Of a stretch of DNA of 64,000 bases, positions 18,788 to 26,018 are shown piece by piece. The translations under genes were made by a program, and so were the position numbers. How positions within the stretch are numbered: position 1 is the first letter of the stretch; each line of letters starts with the position of its first letter. Under the pieces are notes generated by a model. The model saw only the letters and a program-made list of their open reading frames with translations. It ran no database searches and had not been told where the DNA came from. The DNA lies in the NCBI RefSeq assembly GCF_014639655.1, contig NZ_BMGB01000001.1, forward strand, positions 1,628,882-1,692,881. Direction: 5' to 3'. This DNA is from Conyzicola nivalis (lineage in GTDB: Bacteria > Actinomycetota > Actinomycetes > Actinomycetales > Microbacteriaceae).

Positions 18788-19351
18788 CTATTCGAGATTC
18801 GAGTGCCGCGGCCAGAGGTCGTCGGCGCTGAGTCCGCTCTGCTGCCAGAGCGAGTGGAACAGCGCGTCTCCGATCGTCACGACGGTCTGTTCGAAGAGGC
18901 CGCCGGCGTACTGCACGCTGACCGTGCTGTCGCGGTCGAGCTTGCGGGCCGCCTCGACGAGGATCGTGACGGTCGCGAGCTTCGCGAGTTCGGATGACGC
19001 GTCGGCGGTGATCGCGACGACACCGGCTTGCACGTCGACGGCGGTCTGCGCCGCGCGCACGATTCCGGTGGTCGAGCCGGAGCCGCTCGCGACCACGAGC
19101 ACATCCCCCTCGCCGATGGCGGGAGCCGTGACTTCGCCGACCACGTGCACGGTGAGGCCGAGGTGCATCAACCGCATCGCGGTGAACTGCAAGGCGATGC
19201 CCGAGCGCCCGGCGCCCAGCAGGAACACCCGCTCGGCGTCGCGGATCTGCGCCGCCGCGTCGTCGAGGGCGGTCGAGCCTTCAGCCGTCAGTGCGCGCAC
19301 GGCGGTCGCGTTCTCGGCGGCGATCAGGGCGAGGGCGGTTTTCACTGGCAT
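18788..19351 (-). CDS. 6-Phospho-3-hexuloisomerase
   Basis: A 187-residue SIS-domain isomerase converting hexulose 6-phosphate to fructose 6-phosphate. FLLGAGRSGIALQF (about 43-56) and VVASGSGSTTGI (about 85-96) are the phosphosugar-binding loops, followed by EQTVVTIGDALFHSL typical of PHI. It is the first gene of the phi-hps operon. The divergent LuxR/ATPase regulator starts 103 bp away and is the natural candidate controller. Confidence 0.92.
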   Translation of the reverse strand: MPVKTALALIAAENATAVRALTAEGSTALDDAAAQIRDAERVFLLGAGRSGIALQFTAMRLMHLGLTVHVVGEVTAPAIGEGDVLVVASGSGSTTGIVRAAQTAVDVQAGVVAITADASSELAKLATVTILVEAARKLDRDSTVSVQYAGGLFEQTVVTIGDALFHSLWQQSGLSADDLWPRHSNLE

Positions 19352-19441
19352 GGCTCCAGCCTGCGCCCGGTCCCCGTCGCACCCCGCCCACCCATCGAGC
19401 GGTCTTCCCTACCCGTTCGGGTGGGACACATCCCCGGCACG

Positions 19442-19447
19442 TACCGT
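19442..19447 (+). promoter_or_regulatory. -10 box of a probably leaderless promoter
   Basis: TACCGT ends seven bases before the ATG at 19455. The G-run in the gap is not a well-placed ribosome site, so a leaderless transcript is likely. Confidence 0.45.
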
Positions 19448-19454
19448 CGGGGGT

Positions 19455-20711
19455 ATGCCTTCCCCCACCGACGACCTGCTCGACGACGTGCGCGGGGTCA
19501 TCTCGCAGTCCCTGCTCGGCATCGCCGCGGCACTCTCCGACCTGCTGCGCCCGATGGTGCCGCACGAGGCGCTCGTGATCTTCACCGAGGACTGCACCGG
19601 CCGACCGCAGAAGAAGGCGGGCGCGGCGCGAATCGTGGAACACGTCACGATCGCCGAGCTCGACGAGCTGCGCGGCCGGGCAGCAGGCCTGCAGCCCGCG
19701 CGCTTCGAGGATGCGACGGTCGCCGGCGGGGCGCATCCGGTGGTCGTGTTCACCGCGGACACGGCGGCGATCCTGGTACTGGTCGACGTCGACGGGGCCG
19801 AAATCGCGGATGACACGTCGGATCGCATCGCGCGCATCTGGCAGCTCGTGGCCCTGAGTATCCGCCAGCAGGTGGCCACGGCGTCGCCCGCCTACCTCGC
19901 CGACTCGCGTTCCGCGTCGCGCGAGCGGGCGAGCCTCATTGCCGACCTGACCGACGCCCACGCGACCGCGCTCGAGTCGCTTCTCGTCGTGCTGCGCTCA
20001 CCCCAGCACGGCGACGCGGCCGCGAGGCAGCGCGCCACCGACATCGCGGCGGGCGCCATGGTTTCGCTCCGAGCCGTGTCGGACCGCGACCGGCTGCTCG
20101 CCGAGGAGCCCGTACACAGCGCGTTCGAGCGCCTGCGCGACGACCTCGCGCCGCTCGTGCGGCACGGCGGCCTCGACGTGGAGTTCGTGCCGCCGCCCCC
20201 GACCGGACGCCCGCTGCCCGGCGAGGTCGCCCACGCGGCCCGCGCGGTGGTGCGCGGCGCGGTGCTCGCCCTCAGCGACGCCGACGGGGTCGACCGGGTG
20301 CGCATCCAGTGGGACTGCGACGGCTCGAACCTGCTCGTCGACGTCCGCGACAACGGTGCGGGTGACCTGACCGCCGAAACCCCCGGTCTCGGCCCGCTCG
20401 CCGCGCGCGTGGCGGTGCTCGACGGCAGCTTCACGGTCGCCGGAACTGCCGGCTGGGGCTCGCAGTTGCAGATCGTTCTGCCGCTGGATGCCGCGTCCCC
20501 CGCGCTCAACGTCGCGGAGGTCGGCCAGCTCACCCCCCGCGAACGCGAGGTGTTGACGCTGTTGGCCGAGGGCGCACGCAACCGCGCGATCGGGACGGCG
20601 CTCACGATCAGCGAGAACACCGTGAAGTTCCACGTCGCGAACCTGCTGCACAAGACCGGCACCACGTCGCGGGCGCAGCTCCTGGCTCTGGTCGCCAACT
20701 CGGCTGGTTGA
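19455..20711 (+). CDS. LuxR-type regulator with a histidine-kinase-like ATPase domain
   Basis: A 418-residue single-chain regulator. Residues 1-145 are a GAF-like sensory region. About 155-215 resembles the DHp helix pair of NarX-type kinases: E157-R158 begins 'ERASLIADLTD', but the phospho-acceptor position is Thr166, not His. About 225-345 is an HATPase_c-like domain with DNGAG at 299-303 and GLGPL at 311-315. Residues 357-415 are a LuxR/NarL HTH (LTPREREVLTLLAEG...ISENTVKFHV). It is divergent from phi-hps, so it probably responds to formaldehyde or sugar-phosphate status. The C-terminal Ala-Gly and TGA come from a palindromic element. Confidence 0.85.
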   Translation: MPSPTDDLLDDVRGVISQSLLGIAAALSDLLRPMVPHEALVIFTEDCTGRPQKKAGAARIVEHVTIAELDELRGRAAGLQPARFEDATVAGGAHPVVVFTADTAAILVLVDVDGAEIADDTSDRIARIWQLVALSIRQQVATASPAYLADSRSASRERASLIADLTDAHATALESLLVVLRSPQHGDAAARQRATDIAAGAMVSLRAVSDRDRLLAEEPVHSAFERLRDDLAPLVRHGGLDVEFVPPPPTGRPLPGEVAHAARAVVRGAVLALSDADGVDRVRIQWDCDGSNLLVDVRDNGAGDLTAETPGLGPLAARVAVLDGSFTVAGTAGWGSQLQIVLPLDAASPALNVAEVGQLTPREREVLTLLAEGARNRAIGTALTISENTVKFHVANLLHKTGTTSRAQLLALVANSAG

Positions 20712-20740
20712 GAAGGTCGCGAAGCGACCGTATCGAAACC
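20706..20740. repeat. 35-bp palindromic element supplying a stop codon
   Basis: GGTTGAG opens the element and contains the TGA of the LuxR gene (20709-20711). A GGTCGC/GCGACC stem follows, then GTATCGAAACC. It has the same frame as copies at 16855-16889 and 54427-54462, and the outer ends GGTT/AACC are also complementary. It is probably the terminator of the regulator gene. Confidence 0.8.
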
Positions 20741-20830
20741 GAAACCCACCTTCGCGAAAACCGCGTTTCAGTTCGCGTTGATATTCAGCACGAACTGAAC
20801 CTAGATTTTCGAAACCCTTTTCTTTTTCGC

Positions 20831-20852
20831 TATGCCACGAAAAGGTGGCATA
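20831..20852 (-). terminator. Stem-loop after the membrane protein gene
   Basis: TATGCCAC (20831-20838) and GTGGCATA (20845-20852) form a perfect eight-pair stem with loop GAAAAG, seven bases past the stop at 20859. There is no U-tract on the minus strand. The surrounding 20745-20850 is clearly AT-richer than its neighbours and also holds a nine-pair dyad, TTCAGTTCG/CGAACTGAA (20767-20775 and 20791-20799). Confidence 0.5.
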
Positions 20853-20858
20853 CGGAAT

Positions 20859-21419
20859 TCAGAGCTGCCGCTGCGGCTGGAGAGCAGATAGCTGCGCGGC
20901 AATCGCGCGCACCCGCCGTTTGCTCATTGGCACGCGAGCCCCGGGAACGATGTACTGCACGTCGCCGCTCGCCAGCCTCACGGCCAGTTCGCCGCCTACC
21001 TCCGCGACATGGTCGACATCCGACCACGGCACACGCACGAACGTCCGGGGAGACTTTCCCGGTGTCAGATAGCGAATGCCGTCCTCGTCCGCCACAACGA
21101 TGAGCGTGAGACCGCGAGCGATTTCCGCACCCGGGGCCATGTAGTCGCCGACGTGCACGAGTGCTCCCGGATAGTTGTACGCACCGAACACGACAGCACC
21201 CGGAGACGCTTGGCGGGCCGCCTCGCCGACACGATCTGCGCGAGTCACCAGGATGATCAGCGCGGCTATGAAGCCGAGAAGGGCGAGCAGTCCGCCAGTG
21301 ATGAAGACCCGCATCTCGGGTTCGGCAATGAACAGCGCGACGAAGATGAGAACCGGAAACAGCTGGCTGGTACCGAGCACCAACCAGAACGCGTAGAGGT
21401 GCCGCCGATGAAACGACAT
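20859..21419 (-). CDS. Two-helix membrane protein of unknown function
   Basis: A 186-residue protein with two adjacent transmembrane helices (about residues 10-32 and 38-58) and a soluble C-terminal domain of about 125 residues. That domain resembles a PH-like beta domain (VADEDGIRYLTP, VPWSDVDHV, then beta strands), but I cannot name the family. It starts four bases after the stop of the DinB-like gene, as the last gene of a three-gene operon. Confidence 0.7.
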   Translation of the reverse strand: MSFHRRHLYAFWLVLGTSQLFPVLIFVALFIAEPEMRVFITGGLLALLGFIAALIILVTRADRVGEAARQASPGAVVFGAYNYPGALVHVGDYMAPGAEIARGLTLIVVADEDGIRYLTPGKSPRTFVRVPWSDVDHVAEVGGELAVRLASGDVQYIVPGARVPMSKRRVRAIAAQLSALQPQRQL

Positions 21420-21423
21420 CCCG

Positions 21424-22008
21424 TTACCGCGCGTCGCGCGCGACAGCCTCGAGGCGGGCGCGGTAGCCGTCCCACCACTCCCGCTCGGCCTCGGGCAGGT
21501 TGCTGTTGTTCGCGCGCAGTCCGGCGGCGCCGTCGATGAGCTCGCGCACGATGTCGGCGTGGCCGGCGTGACGGTGGGTCTCCGCGATCATGTGTACGAG
21601 GATTTGCTGCAGCGTGACATCGCGCGTCTCCTCCCGCCACCACGGAACCACGCCGGGCGCATCCAGCGAGAGGGCGGCGACCGTGTTATCCGAACTCTTC
21701 CAGACCCGCTTGTAGAGGGCGACGATGTCGTCCCGGCTCTCTTCGGGCGTCGCCCACATGTCGGCGTTGGGCTCGGCATCCTCGGCGAGCCAGGGCAGCG
21801 CCTCGGCGAAGGGGCGACCGAAGACGTCGCCGAGGTAGCCGGCCTCGGTGCTCGCGACGTGTTTGACCAGACCGAGCAGGTTGGTGCCGGTGGGTACGAG
21901 CGGGCGGCGGACGTCGTACTCCGACAGGCCCTCCAGCTTCCAGAGGAGGGCGTCGCGGCCCTCCTGCAGGTAGCGCAGCAGAACGGACTTCTCGTCGGGA
22001 TCGGTCAT
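21424..22008 (-). CDS. DinB/DUF664 family protein
   Basis: A 194-residue four-helix-bundle protein. NLLGLVKHVASTEAGYLGD (about 44-62) with the first conserved His, and MIAETHRHAGHADIVREL (about 138-155) with His residues spaced as metal ligands, fit the DUF664/DinB superfamily. That group includes thiol S-transferases using mycothiol or bacillithiol, but the substrate is unknown. It lies between a cupin gene (24-bp gap) and a membrane protein gene (4-bp gap). Confidence 0.85.
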   Translation of the reverse strand: MTDPDEKSVLLRYLQEGRDALLWKLEGLSEYDVRRPLVPTGTNLLGLVKHVASTEAGYLGDVFGRPFAEALPWLAEDAEPNADMWATPEESRDDIVALYKRVWKSSDNTVAALSLDAPGVVPWWREETRDVTLQQILVHMIAETHRHAGHADIVRELIDGAAGLRANNSNLPEAEREWWDGYRARLEAVARDAR

Positions 22009-22032
22009 CGACCCAGACTGGCAGATCTGACG

Positions 22033-22374
22033 CTAGCGCGGGCCCAGCACACTGTCGCCCGGCGACCCCGCGGCCTCGCCCTTCAGCTCGATCAGCACCG
22101 TGTGGGTGGGCGTCTCGCCGATGTTCTCGCCGGAGTGTTTCTGTGCGGGCAGCCAGACGGCGGCGCCCGAGGGCAGTGCGGTCTCGAACTCCCGCCCGCC
22201 CGCCGAGAGCCGGCGTTGGAAGGCGCTGAGGGTGACCATGACACTGTTCGGATGGTCGTGCGGCGTGGTGCGGGTGCCGGGCTCGTCGGTGTACTCGAGC
22301 ACCCGCACGAAGTCGTTCTCCCACATCAGCCGGTAGTGGTCGGGGTTCGTCAGAATCGGATCGTCGTCGGTCAT
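22033..22374 (-). CDS. Small cupin-fold protein
   Basis: A 113-residue single-domain protein with a cupin-like strand pattern. Possible metal residues lie in TTPHDHPNSVMV (two His, about 36-47) and in a later KHSGENIG/THTVLIEL segment. The 'END(F/V)VRVL' opening is typical of small cytosolic cupins. No catalytic role can be assigned. ATG 22374 is preceded seven bases away by TACAGT. Neighbours are RpiR upstream and DinB-like downstream. Confidence 0.7.
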   Translation of the reverse strand: MTDDDPILTNPDHYRLMWENDFVRVLEYTDEPGTRTTPHDHPNSVMVTLSAFQRRLSAGGREFETALPSGAAVWLPAQKHSGENIGETPTHTVLIELKGEAAGSPGDSVLGPR

Positions 22375-22381
22375 GCCGGCG

Positions 22382-22387
22382 ACTGTA
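22382..22387 (-). promoter_or_regulatory. -10 box of a probably leaderless promoter
   Basis: On the minus strand TACAGT ends seven bases before the ATG at 22374. It lies in the 41-bp gap after the RpiR gene and would give the cupin-DinB-membrane genes their own promoter. Confidence 0.45.
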
Positions 22388-22415
22388 CGCGCGCCGGACC
22401 GACGAGCGGAAGAGG

Positions 22416-23213
22416 TCATTCCAGCTCGTCGAGCTCGCGGTAGGCGTCGCCGATGGCCGCGATGCGGGATCGTCCGGCGGCCAGGTCCGCCGCGAGCACG
22501 GCGGCCGCGAGGAGGCTGATAACACTCGCCGCCGCGGCGTAACTGTCGAAGGCGGTGACGCTGTCGACCGGGCACTCGATCACGACGTCGGCACCCAGCC
22601 GTGGTGCGTCGGTGAGCAGCACGCTTCGAGCCTCGGATGACTCGACGAGCGCCAGCACCCGCGCGAACCCGCGCGGCCTGCGCCGGAACCCGACCAGCAC
22701 CACGACGTCGTCGGCGCCGAGGGCGGCCAGTTCCTCGCCGATGGACTGACCGGGCAGCGGGGCGAGCTGCACGCCCTCCCTGGCCTGCGCCAACTGCTGC
22801 CGCAGGTGCAGCGCCATCGGGTAGCTGTTGCGGAACCCGACGACCAGCACCCGGCGCGCGCCCGCGATGAGCGAGGCGGCCGGCGCGAGATCGAGACCGG
22901 CCAGGGCGGAGCGCAGGTTGGCGAGCTCCCGGTCGAGATGTTCGGAGTGACTCGTGGTCGCATCGCTCGCGAGCGGGGTGCCCGAGGCGCGCAGGCCCCG
23001 GACGTGCTCGCGCAGCGCCTCGGCGTTCTCGAACCCGAGACGCCGGTAGAGCCTGCTGACCGTGGCTTTGGAGACGCCGCTGAGCCGGGCGACCTCGGTG
23101 GAGTTGTAGACGGCGAGGTCGGCGATGTGTTCCCGTAGGAAGTCCGCGGCCCGCTGCTCCTGTGGCGACAGGTAGCCGTACCCGGCTTCGATGCGTGCGG
23201 CGAGGTCAGCCAC
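22416..23213 (-). CDS. MurR/RpiR family regulator
   Basis: A 265-residue regulator with an N-terminal RpiR helix-turn-helix (LSPQEQRAADFLREH... STEVARLSGVSKATVSRLYRRLGF, about 15-60) and a C-terminal SIS domain (about 115-240) with VLVVGFRNSYPMALHL and a GADDVVVLVGFRRRP loop. GTG 23213 overlaps the allantoate amidohydrolase stop by eight bases. Being the last gene of the ureidoglycine/allantoate operon, it probably senses a pathway intermediate and acts on the dyad upstream of the aminotransferase gene. Confidence 0.87.
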   Translation of the reverse strand: MADLAARIEAGYGYLSPQEQRAADFLREHIADLAVYNSTEVARLSGVSKATVSRLYRRLGFENAEALREHVRGLRASGTPLASDATTSHSEHLDRELANLRSALAGLDLAPAASLIAGARRVLVVGFRNSYPMALHLRQQLAQAREGVQLAPLPGQSIGEELAALGADDVVVLVGFRRRPRGFARVLALVESSEARSVLLTDAPRLGADVVIECPVDSVTAFDSYAAAASVISLLAAAVLAADLAAGRSRIAAIGDAYRELDELE

Positions 23214-24438
23214 GGTTCACGAGCTCGCGCACGGCGGCCTCGTACGCGGTGAGTGCTGCCGCGACATCCGCCTTCTTCACCGCCTCGTCGGGGTGATGGC
23301 TGATGCCTCCCTTGCAGCGCAGAAACAGCATGGCGACGGGCGTGACGGCGACGACCGCCATGCCGTCGTGTCCGGCGCGGCTCCAGATCGACAGCGGGTG
23401 CTGGTCACCGCTGGCGCGGATGCCGGCCGTGATCGCCTCCTGCAACCCCAGGTCGCAGCGCACGGCGTCGGCGCGGTAGATCTCGGTCGAATGGAAGGCG
23501 AGTCCACGTCGTTCGCAGATCTCGTGCGCCGCCTCGGTGATGAGCCGGATGCTCTCGTCCCTGTCTTCGTCGAACTCGGCCCGCAGGTCGAGACTCAGCT
23601 CGACCAGGCCGGGAATCACGTTCACCCCGCCAGGAAAAGCCTGCAGCCGACCGACGGTGCCGATGACATCGCGCTCCTTCGAGATGCGCTCGATCGCGAC
23701 GACGAGCTCGCTCGCCCCCACGAGCGCGTCACGGCGCCGGTCGAACGGGGTGCCGCCCGCGTGGCCGGCCTTGCCCGTCACGGTGAGCGCGAAGCGGCGG
23801 GCCCCCGCGATCGATGACACGACGGCGAGCCGGCGGTCGGCGTCGTCGAGGATCGGCCCCTGCTCGATGTGGGCCTCGAGGTAGCCGACCAGCTCTTCCG
23901 GTCGGCGGAACGCGCCCGGCAGCCGTGCCGGGTCGAGCCCGAAGTCCTGGAACGCCTCGAACAGGGTGATGCCGTTCTTGTCGGTGAGGTTCCACCAGTC
24001 GTCGTGCCAGGTCCCGGCGAGCGCGCGACTGCCGATGAGCGCGGTGCCGAAACGGGTTCCCTCCTCGTCGCTGAACGCGACGACCTCGAGGGCGAAGGGC
24101 AGTTCGATTCCAGAATCGCGGATGCGGCTCACGACCTGGATCGCCAGCAACACCCCGAGCATGCCGTCGTACCGGCCGGCATCGGGCACGGTATCGATGT
24201 GGCTCCCCAACAGCAGCGCGGGCAGGTCGGGCTCGCGCCCCTCGAGACGGCCGCACTGGTTTCCCGCCGCGTCCTGCCAGGTCTTGAGCCCGGCCTCGCG
24301 CATCCACCCGGCGACCAGGTCGTTGGCGGCGCGGTGCTCGGGCGAGAGGTGCACGCGTTCGAGTACGTCGGGCCGGCTCGAGATGGCGGCGAGCTCGTCG
24401 CAGCGGTCGAGCAGCAGTTGGGCTTGCGTCTCGCTCAT
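23206..24438 (-). CDS. allC: Allantoate amidohydrolase
   Basis: A 410-residue M20-family binuclear metallo-amidohydrolase, expected to turn allantoate into ureidoglycine, CO2 and ammonia. Metal-site motifs are GSHIDTVPDAGRYDG (about 80-94) and SDEEGTRFG (about 119-127), then YLEAHIEQGP with the second Glu/His, and HDGMAV...GISHHP at the end. N-carbamoyl-amino-acid hydrolases share these motifs. Placement between pucG and a regulator in a purine catabolic locus decides for allantoate. GGAGG lies just before the ATG. Confidence 0.88.
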   Translation of the reverse strand: MSETQAQLLLDRCDELAAISSRPDVLERVHLSPEHRAANDLVAGWMREAGLKTWQDAAGNQCGRLEGREPDLPALLLGSHIDTVPDAGRYDGMLGVLLAIQVVSRIRDSGIELPFALEVVAFSDEEGTRFGTALIGSRALAGTWHDDWWNLTDKNGITLFEAFQDFGLDPARLPGAFRRPEELVGYLEAHIEQGPILDDADRRLAVVSSIAGARRFALTVTGKAGHAGGTPFDRRRDALVGASELVVAIERISKERDVIGTVGRLQAFPGGVNVIPGLVELSLDLRAEFDEDRDESIRLITEAAHEICERRGLAFHSTEIYRADAVRCDLGLQEAITAGIRASGDQHPLSIWSRAGHDGMAVVAVTPVAMLFLRCKGGISHHPDEAVKKADVAAALTAYEAAVRELVNRG

Positions 24439-24446
24439 GATGCCTC

Positions 24447-25667
24447 CTAGGCCGAGTGGTAGTAGTCGAGCGCGGCACCGGCGCCGCTGCCGGCCGTCAC
24501 GCCGAAGCCGCCACGGCGCAGCACCTGTTCCAGCGCGGCGAGCGTGGTGAGCACGGTGTCGCGGCGGGCGTTGTAGCCCATCGTGCCGATGCGCCAGACC
24601 TTGCCGTGCAGCGGTCCGAAACTCGTGCCGATCTCGATGCCGTAGTCGTTCAGCATCGCCGAGCGGGCGCCGTCGCCGTCGATGCCGTCGGGGATGAGCA
24701 CCCCGACGACGTTGTTCATCTTGTACTTCTGGTCGCCGAACAGTTCGAGGCCTAGCGCCTTCAGCCCGGTCGCCATGGCGGTGCCGTGCAGGCGGTGCCG
24801 GTCGATCGCCTCGGGCAGCCCCTCGTTGACGAGCAGGCGCGCGCACTCCCGGGCGCCGTAGAGCGCCGTGGTCGCCTCGGTGTGGTGGTTGAGACGTTTG
24901 GGGCCCCAGTAGTCGAGGATCTGGCTGAGGTCGAAGTAGTTGCTGCGGATCGGGCTCGCCGACACGGCGTCGCCGTCGGCGCGGATTCCGGCCTCGATGC
25001 TCTTGCGCGAGTTGACCAGCTCGACTGCGCGCTCCGACAGGGTGATCGGTGCGCTGCCCGACGGGCCGCCGAGGCATTTCTGCAGCCCGGCCGTGGCGAC
25101 GTCGATGCCCCAGCGGTCGGTCTCGAAGTCATTGCCGCCGAGGCTGGCCGTGGCATCCGTGTACAGGATCACCCCGTTCTTCTCGCACAGAGCGCCGATC
25201 TCGGCGAGCGGCTGGGCGAGCGTTGTGGAGGTGTCGCCGTGCACGATCGCGAGCAGCTTGGGGCGGGTCTCGGCGATGGCGGCGGCGATCTGCTCGGGCG
25301 TGAACACGGTGCCCCACTCGGTCTCGATCACGTGCACCTCGGCGCCGCAGCGCTCGGCGATCTCGCGCAGCAGGTGGCCGAAGCGGCCGAAGATCGGCAC
25401 GAGCACCCGGTCGCCCGGCTCGATGAGCGACACGAGAGCGGCCTCGATGCCGGCGCGGCTCGTGCCGTCGACGAGCAGCGTGGCGCGGTTGCGCGTGCGG
25501 AAAACGCCGCGGTACAGCTCCATGGTCTCGTTCATGTACTCGGTCATCGCCGGGTCGTACTGGCCGACCAGCTGGGCGCTCATGGCGCGCAGCACGCGCG
25601 GGTCGGCGTTGATCGGACCGGGGCCCATGAGCAGCCGCTGCGGGGGGTTGATCGGATCGAATGCCAT
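24447..25667 (-). CDS. pucG: Ureidoglycine-glyoxylate aminotransferase
   Basis: A 406-residue PLP aminotransferase of fold type I. The Schiff-base Lys197 lies in TAGLQKCLGGPSG; YTDATASLGG supplies the cofactor Asp. MGPGPIN (about 14-20) and VGQYDPAMTEYMNE (about 34-47) resemble PucG, which uses ureidoglycine and glyoxylate to give oxalurate and glycine, more than alanine-glyoxylate enzymes. It heads pucG-allC-rpiR: gaps of 8 bp and an overlap. This order matches consecutive steps of allantoate use. Confidence 0.87.
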   Translation of the reverse strand: MAFDPINPPQRLLMGPGPINADPRVLRAMSAQLVGQYDPAMTEYMNETMELYRGVFRTRNRATLLVDGTSRAGIEAALVSLIEPGDRVLVPIFGRFGHLLREIAERCGAEVHVIETEWGTVFTPEQIAAAIAETRPKLLAIVHGDTSTTLAQPLAEIGALCEKNGVILYTDATASLGGNDFETDRWGIDVATAGLQKCLGGPSGSAPITLSERAVELVNSRKSIEAGIRADGDAVSASPIRSNYFDLSQILDYWGPKRLNHHTEATTALYGARECARLLVNEGLPEAIDRHRLHGTAMATGLKALGLELFGDQKYKMNNVVGVLIPDGIDGDGARSAMLNDYGIEIGTSFGPLHGKVWRIGTMGYNARRDTVLTTLAALEQVLRRGGFGVTAGSGAGAALDYYHSA

Positions 25668-25688
25668 GCGCGCTCCCGTGAATCAGTT

Positions 25689-25725
25689 GTTCCAGAGTCT
25701 CAGGCTACTGGAACGCGTGTTTCAG
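25689..25725. promoter_or_regulatory. Triple half-site operator, probably for RpiR
   Basis: GTTCCAG (25689-25695), CTGGAAC (25708-25714) and GTTTCAG (25719-25725) are related half-sites. The last two form an 18-bp near-palindrome around GCGT; the first two form a dyad with a 12-bp spacer. The site lies 22-58 bp upstream of pucG, in front of the operon that encodes the RpiR regulator. Confidence 0.6.
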
Positions 25726-25747
25726 TGGGGTAAAACCTGAACCCTCG

Positions 25748-25753
25748 TAGGCT
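25748..25753 (+). promoter_or_regulatory. -10 box of a probably leaderless promoter
   Basis: TAGGCT ends seven bases before the ATG at 25761 of a 49-codon gene, with no Shine-Dalgarno. Confidence 0.45.
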
Positions 25754-25760
25754 TGCCCGC

Positions 25761-25910
25761 ATGGCCTTCGTTCAGTTCGAACTCCCCGACGACCTCGCCG
25801 AGGAAGCCCTCGACGAGGCGCGCAGCCGCGGACTCACCGTCGCCGAACTCGCGCTGTCGTCGTTCGAGGAGTACCTCGGTGACCGGCGCGATCTGCGGTC
25901 GCTCGGCTGA
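25761..25910 (+). CDS. 49-residue acidic protein of unknown function
   Basis: A short gene from ATG 25761 to TGA 25908-25910. The product is acidic and predicted mostly helical (ELPDDLAEEALDEARSRG, then LTVAELALSSFEEYLGD), with a pattern resembling small ribbon-helix-helix or antitoxin-like proteins, though no toxin gene is adjacent. Codon bias matches its neighbours and the upstream TANNNT box supports expression. It is divergent from pucG and convergent with the amidase gene. Confidence 0.6.
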   Translation: MAFVQFELPDDLAEEALDEARSRGLTVAELALSSFEEYLGDRRDLRSLG

Positions 25911-25919
25911 TCGACGCGT

Positions 25920-26004
25920 AACTCAGGCAGAATTCCGCGGGTTCGTGGGCGTCCGCAGTGTTCGCGCGGGCGCCTGTGGACGCGCGCGCGGTTCTGCCTG
26001 AGTT
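25920..26004. repeat. Large inverted repeat in a convergent gap
   Basis: AACTCAGGCAGAA (25920-25932) and TTCTGCCTGAGTT (25992-26004) are perfect 13-bp arms separated by 59 bp, with partial matching of the flanks (CG before, CCGCG after). It sits between the 49-codon gene and the amidase stop. It could be a terminator or a short mobile/repetitive element with terminal inverted repeats; no open frame lies inside. Confidence 0.65.
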
Positions 26005-26018
26005 GCGAACGCGCGCGA

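Noticed and set aside
20741-20858. Small RNA gene in the AT-rich gap
   Set aside because: Two dyads are present, but there is no convincing promoter or U-tract; the hairpin at 20831-20852 is explained as a terminator.
25761-25910. Type II toxin-antitoxin pair
   Set aside because: The 49-residue protein is antitoxin-like in size and helicity, but no toxin frame lies beside it.
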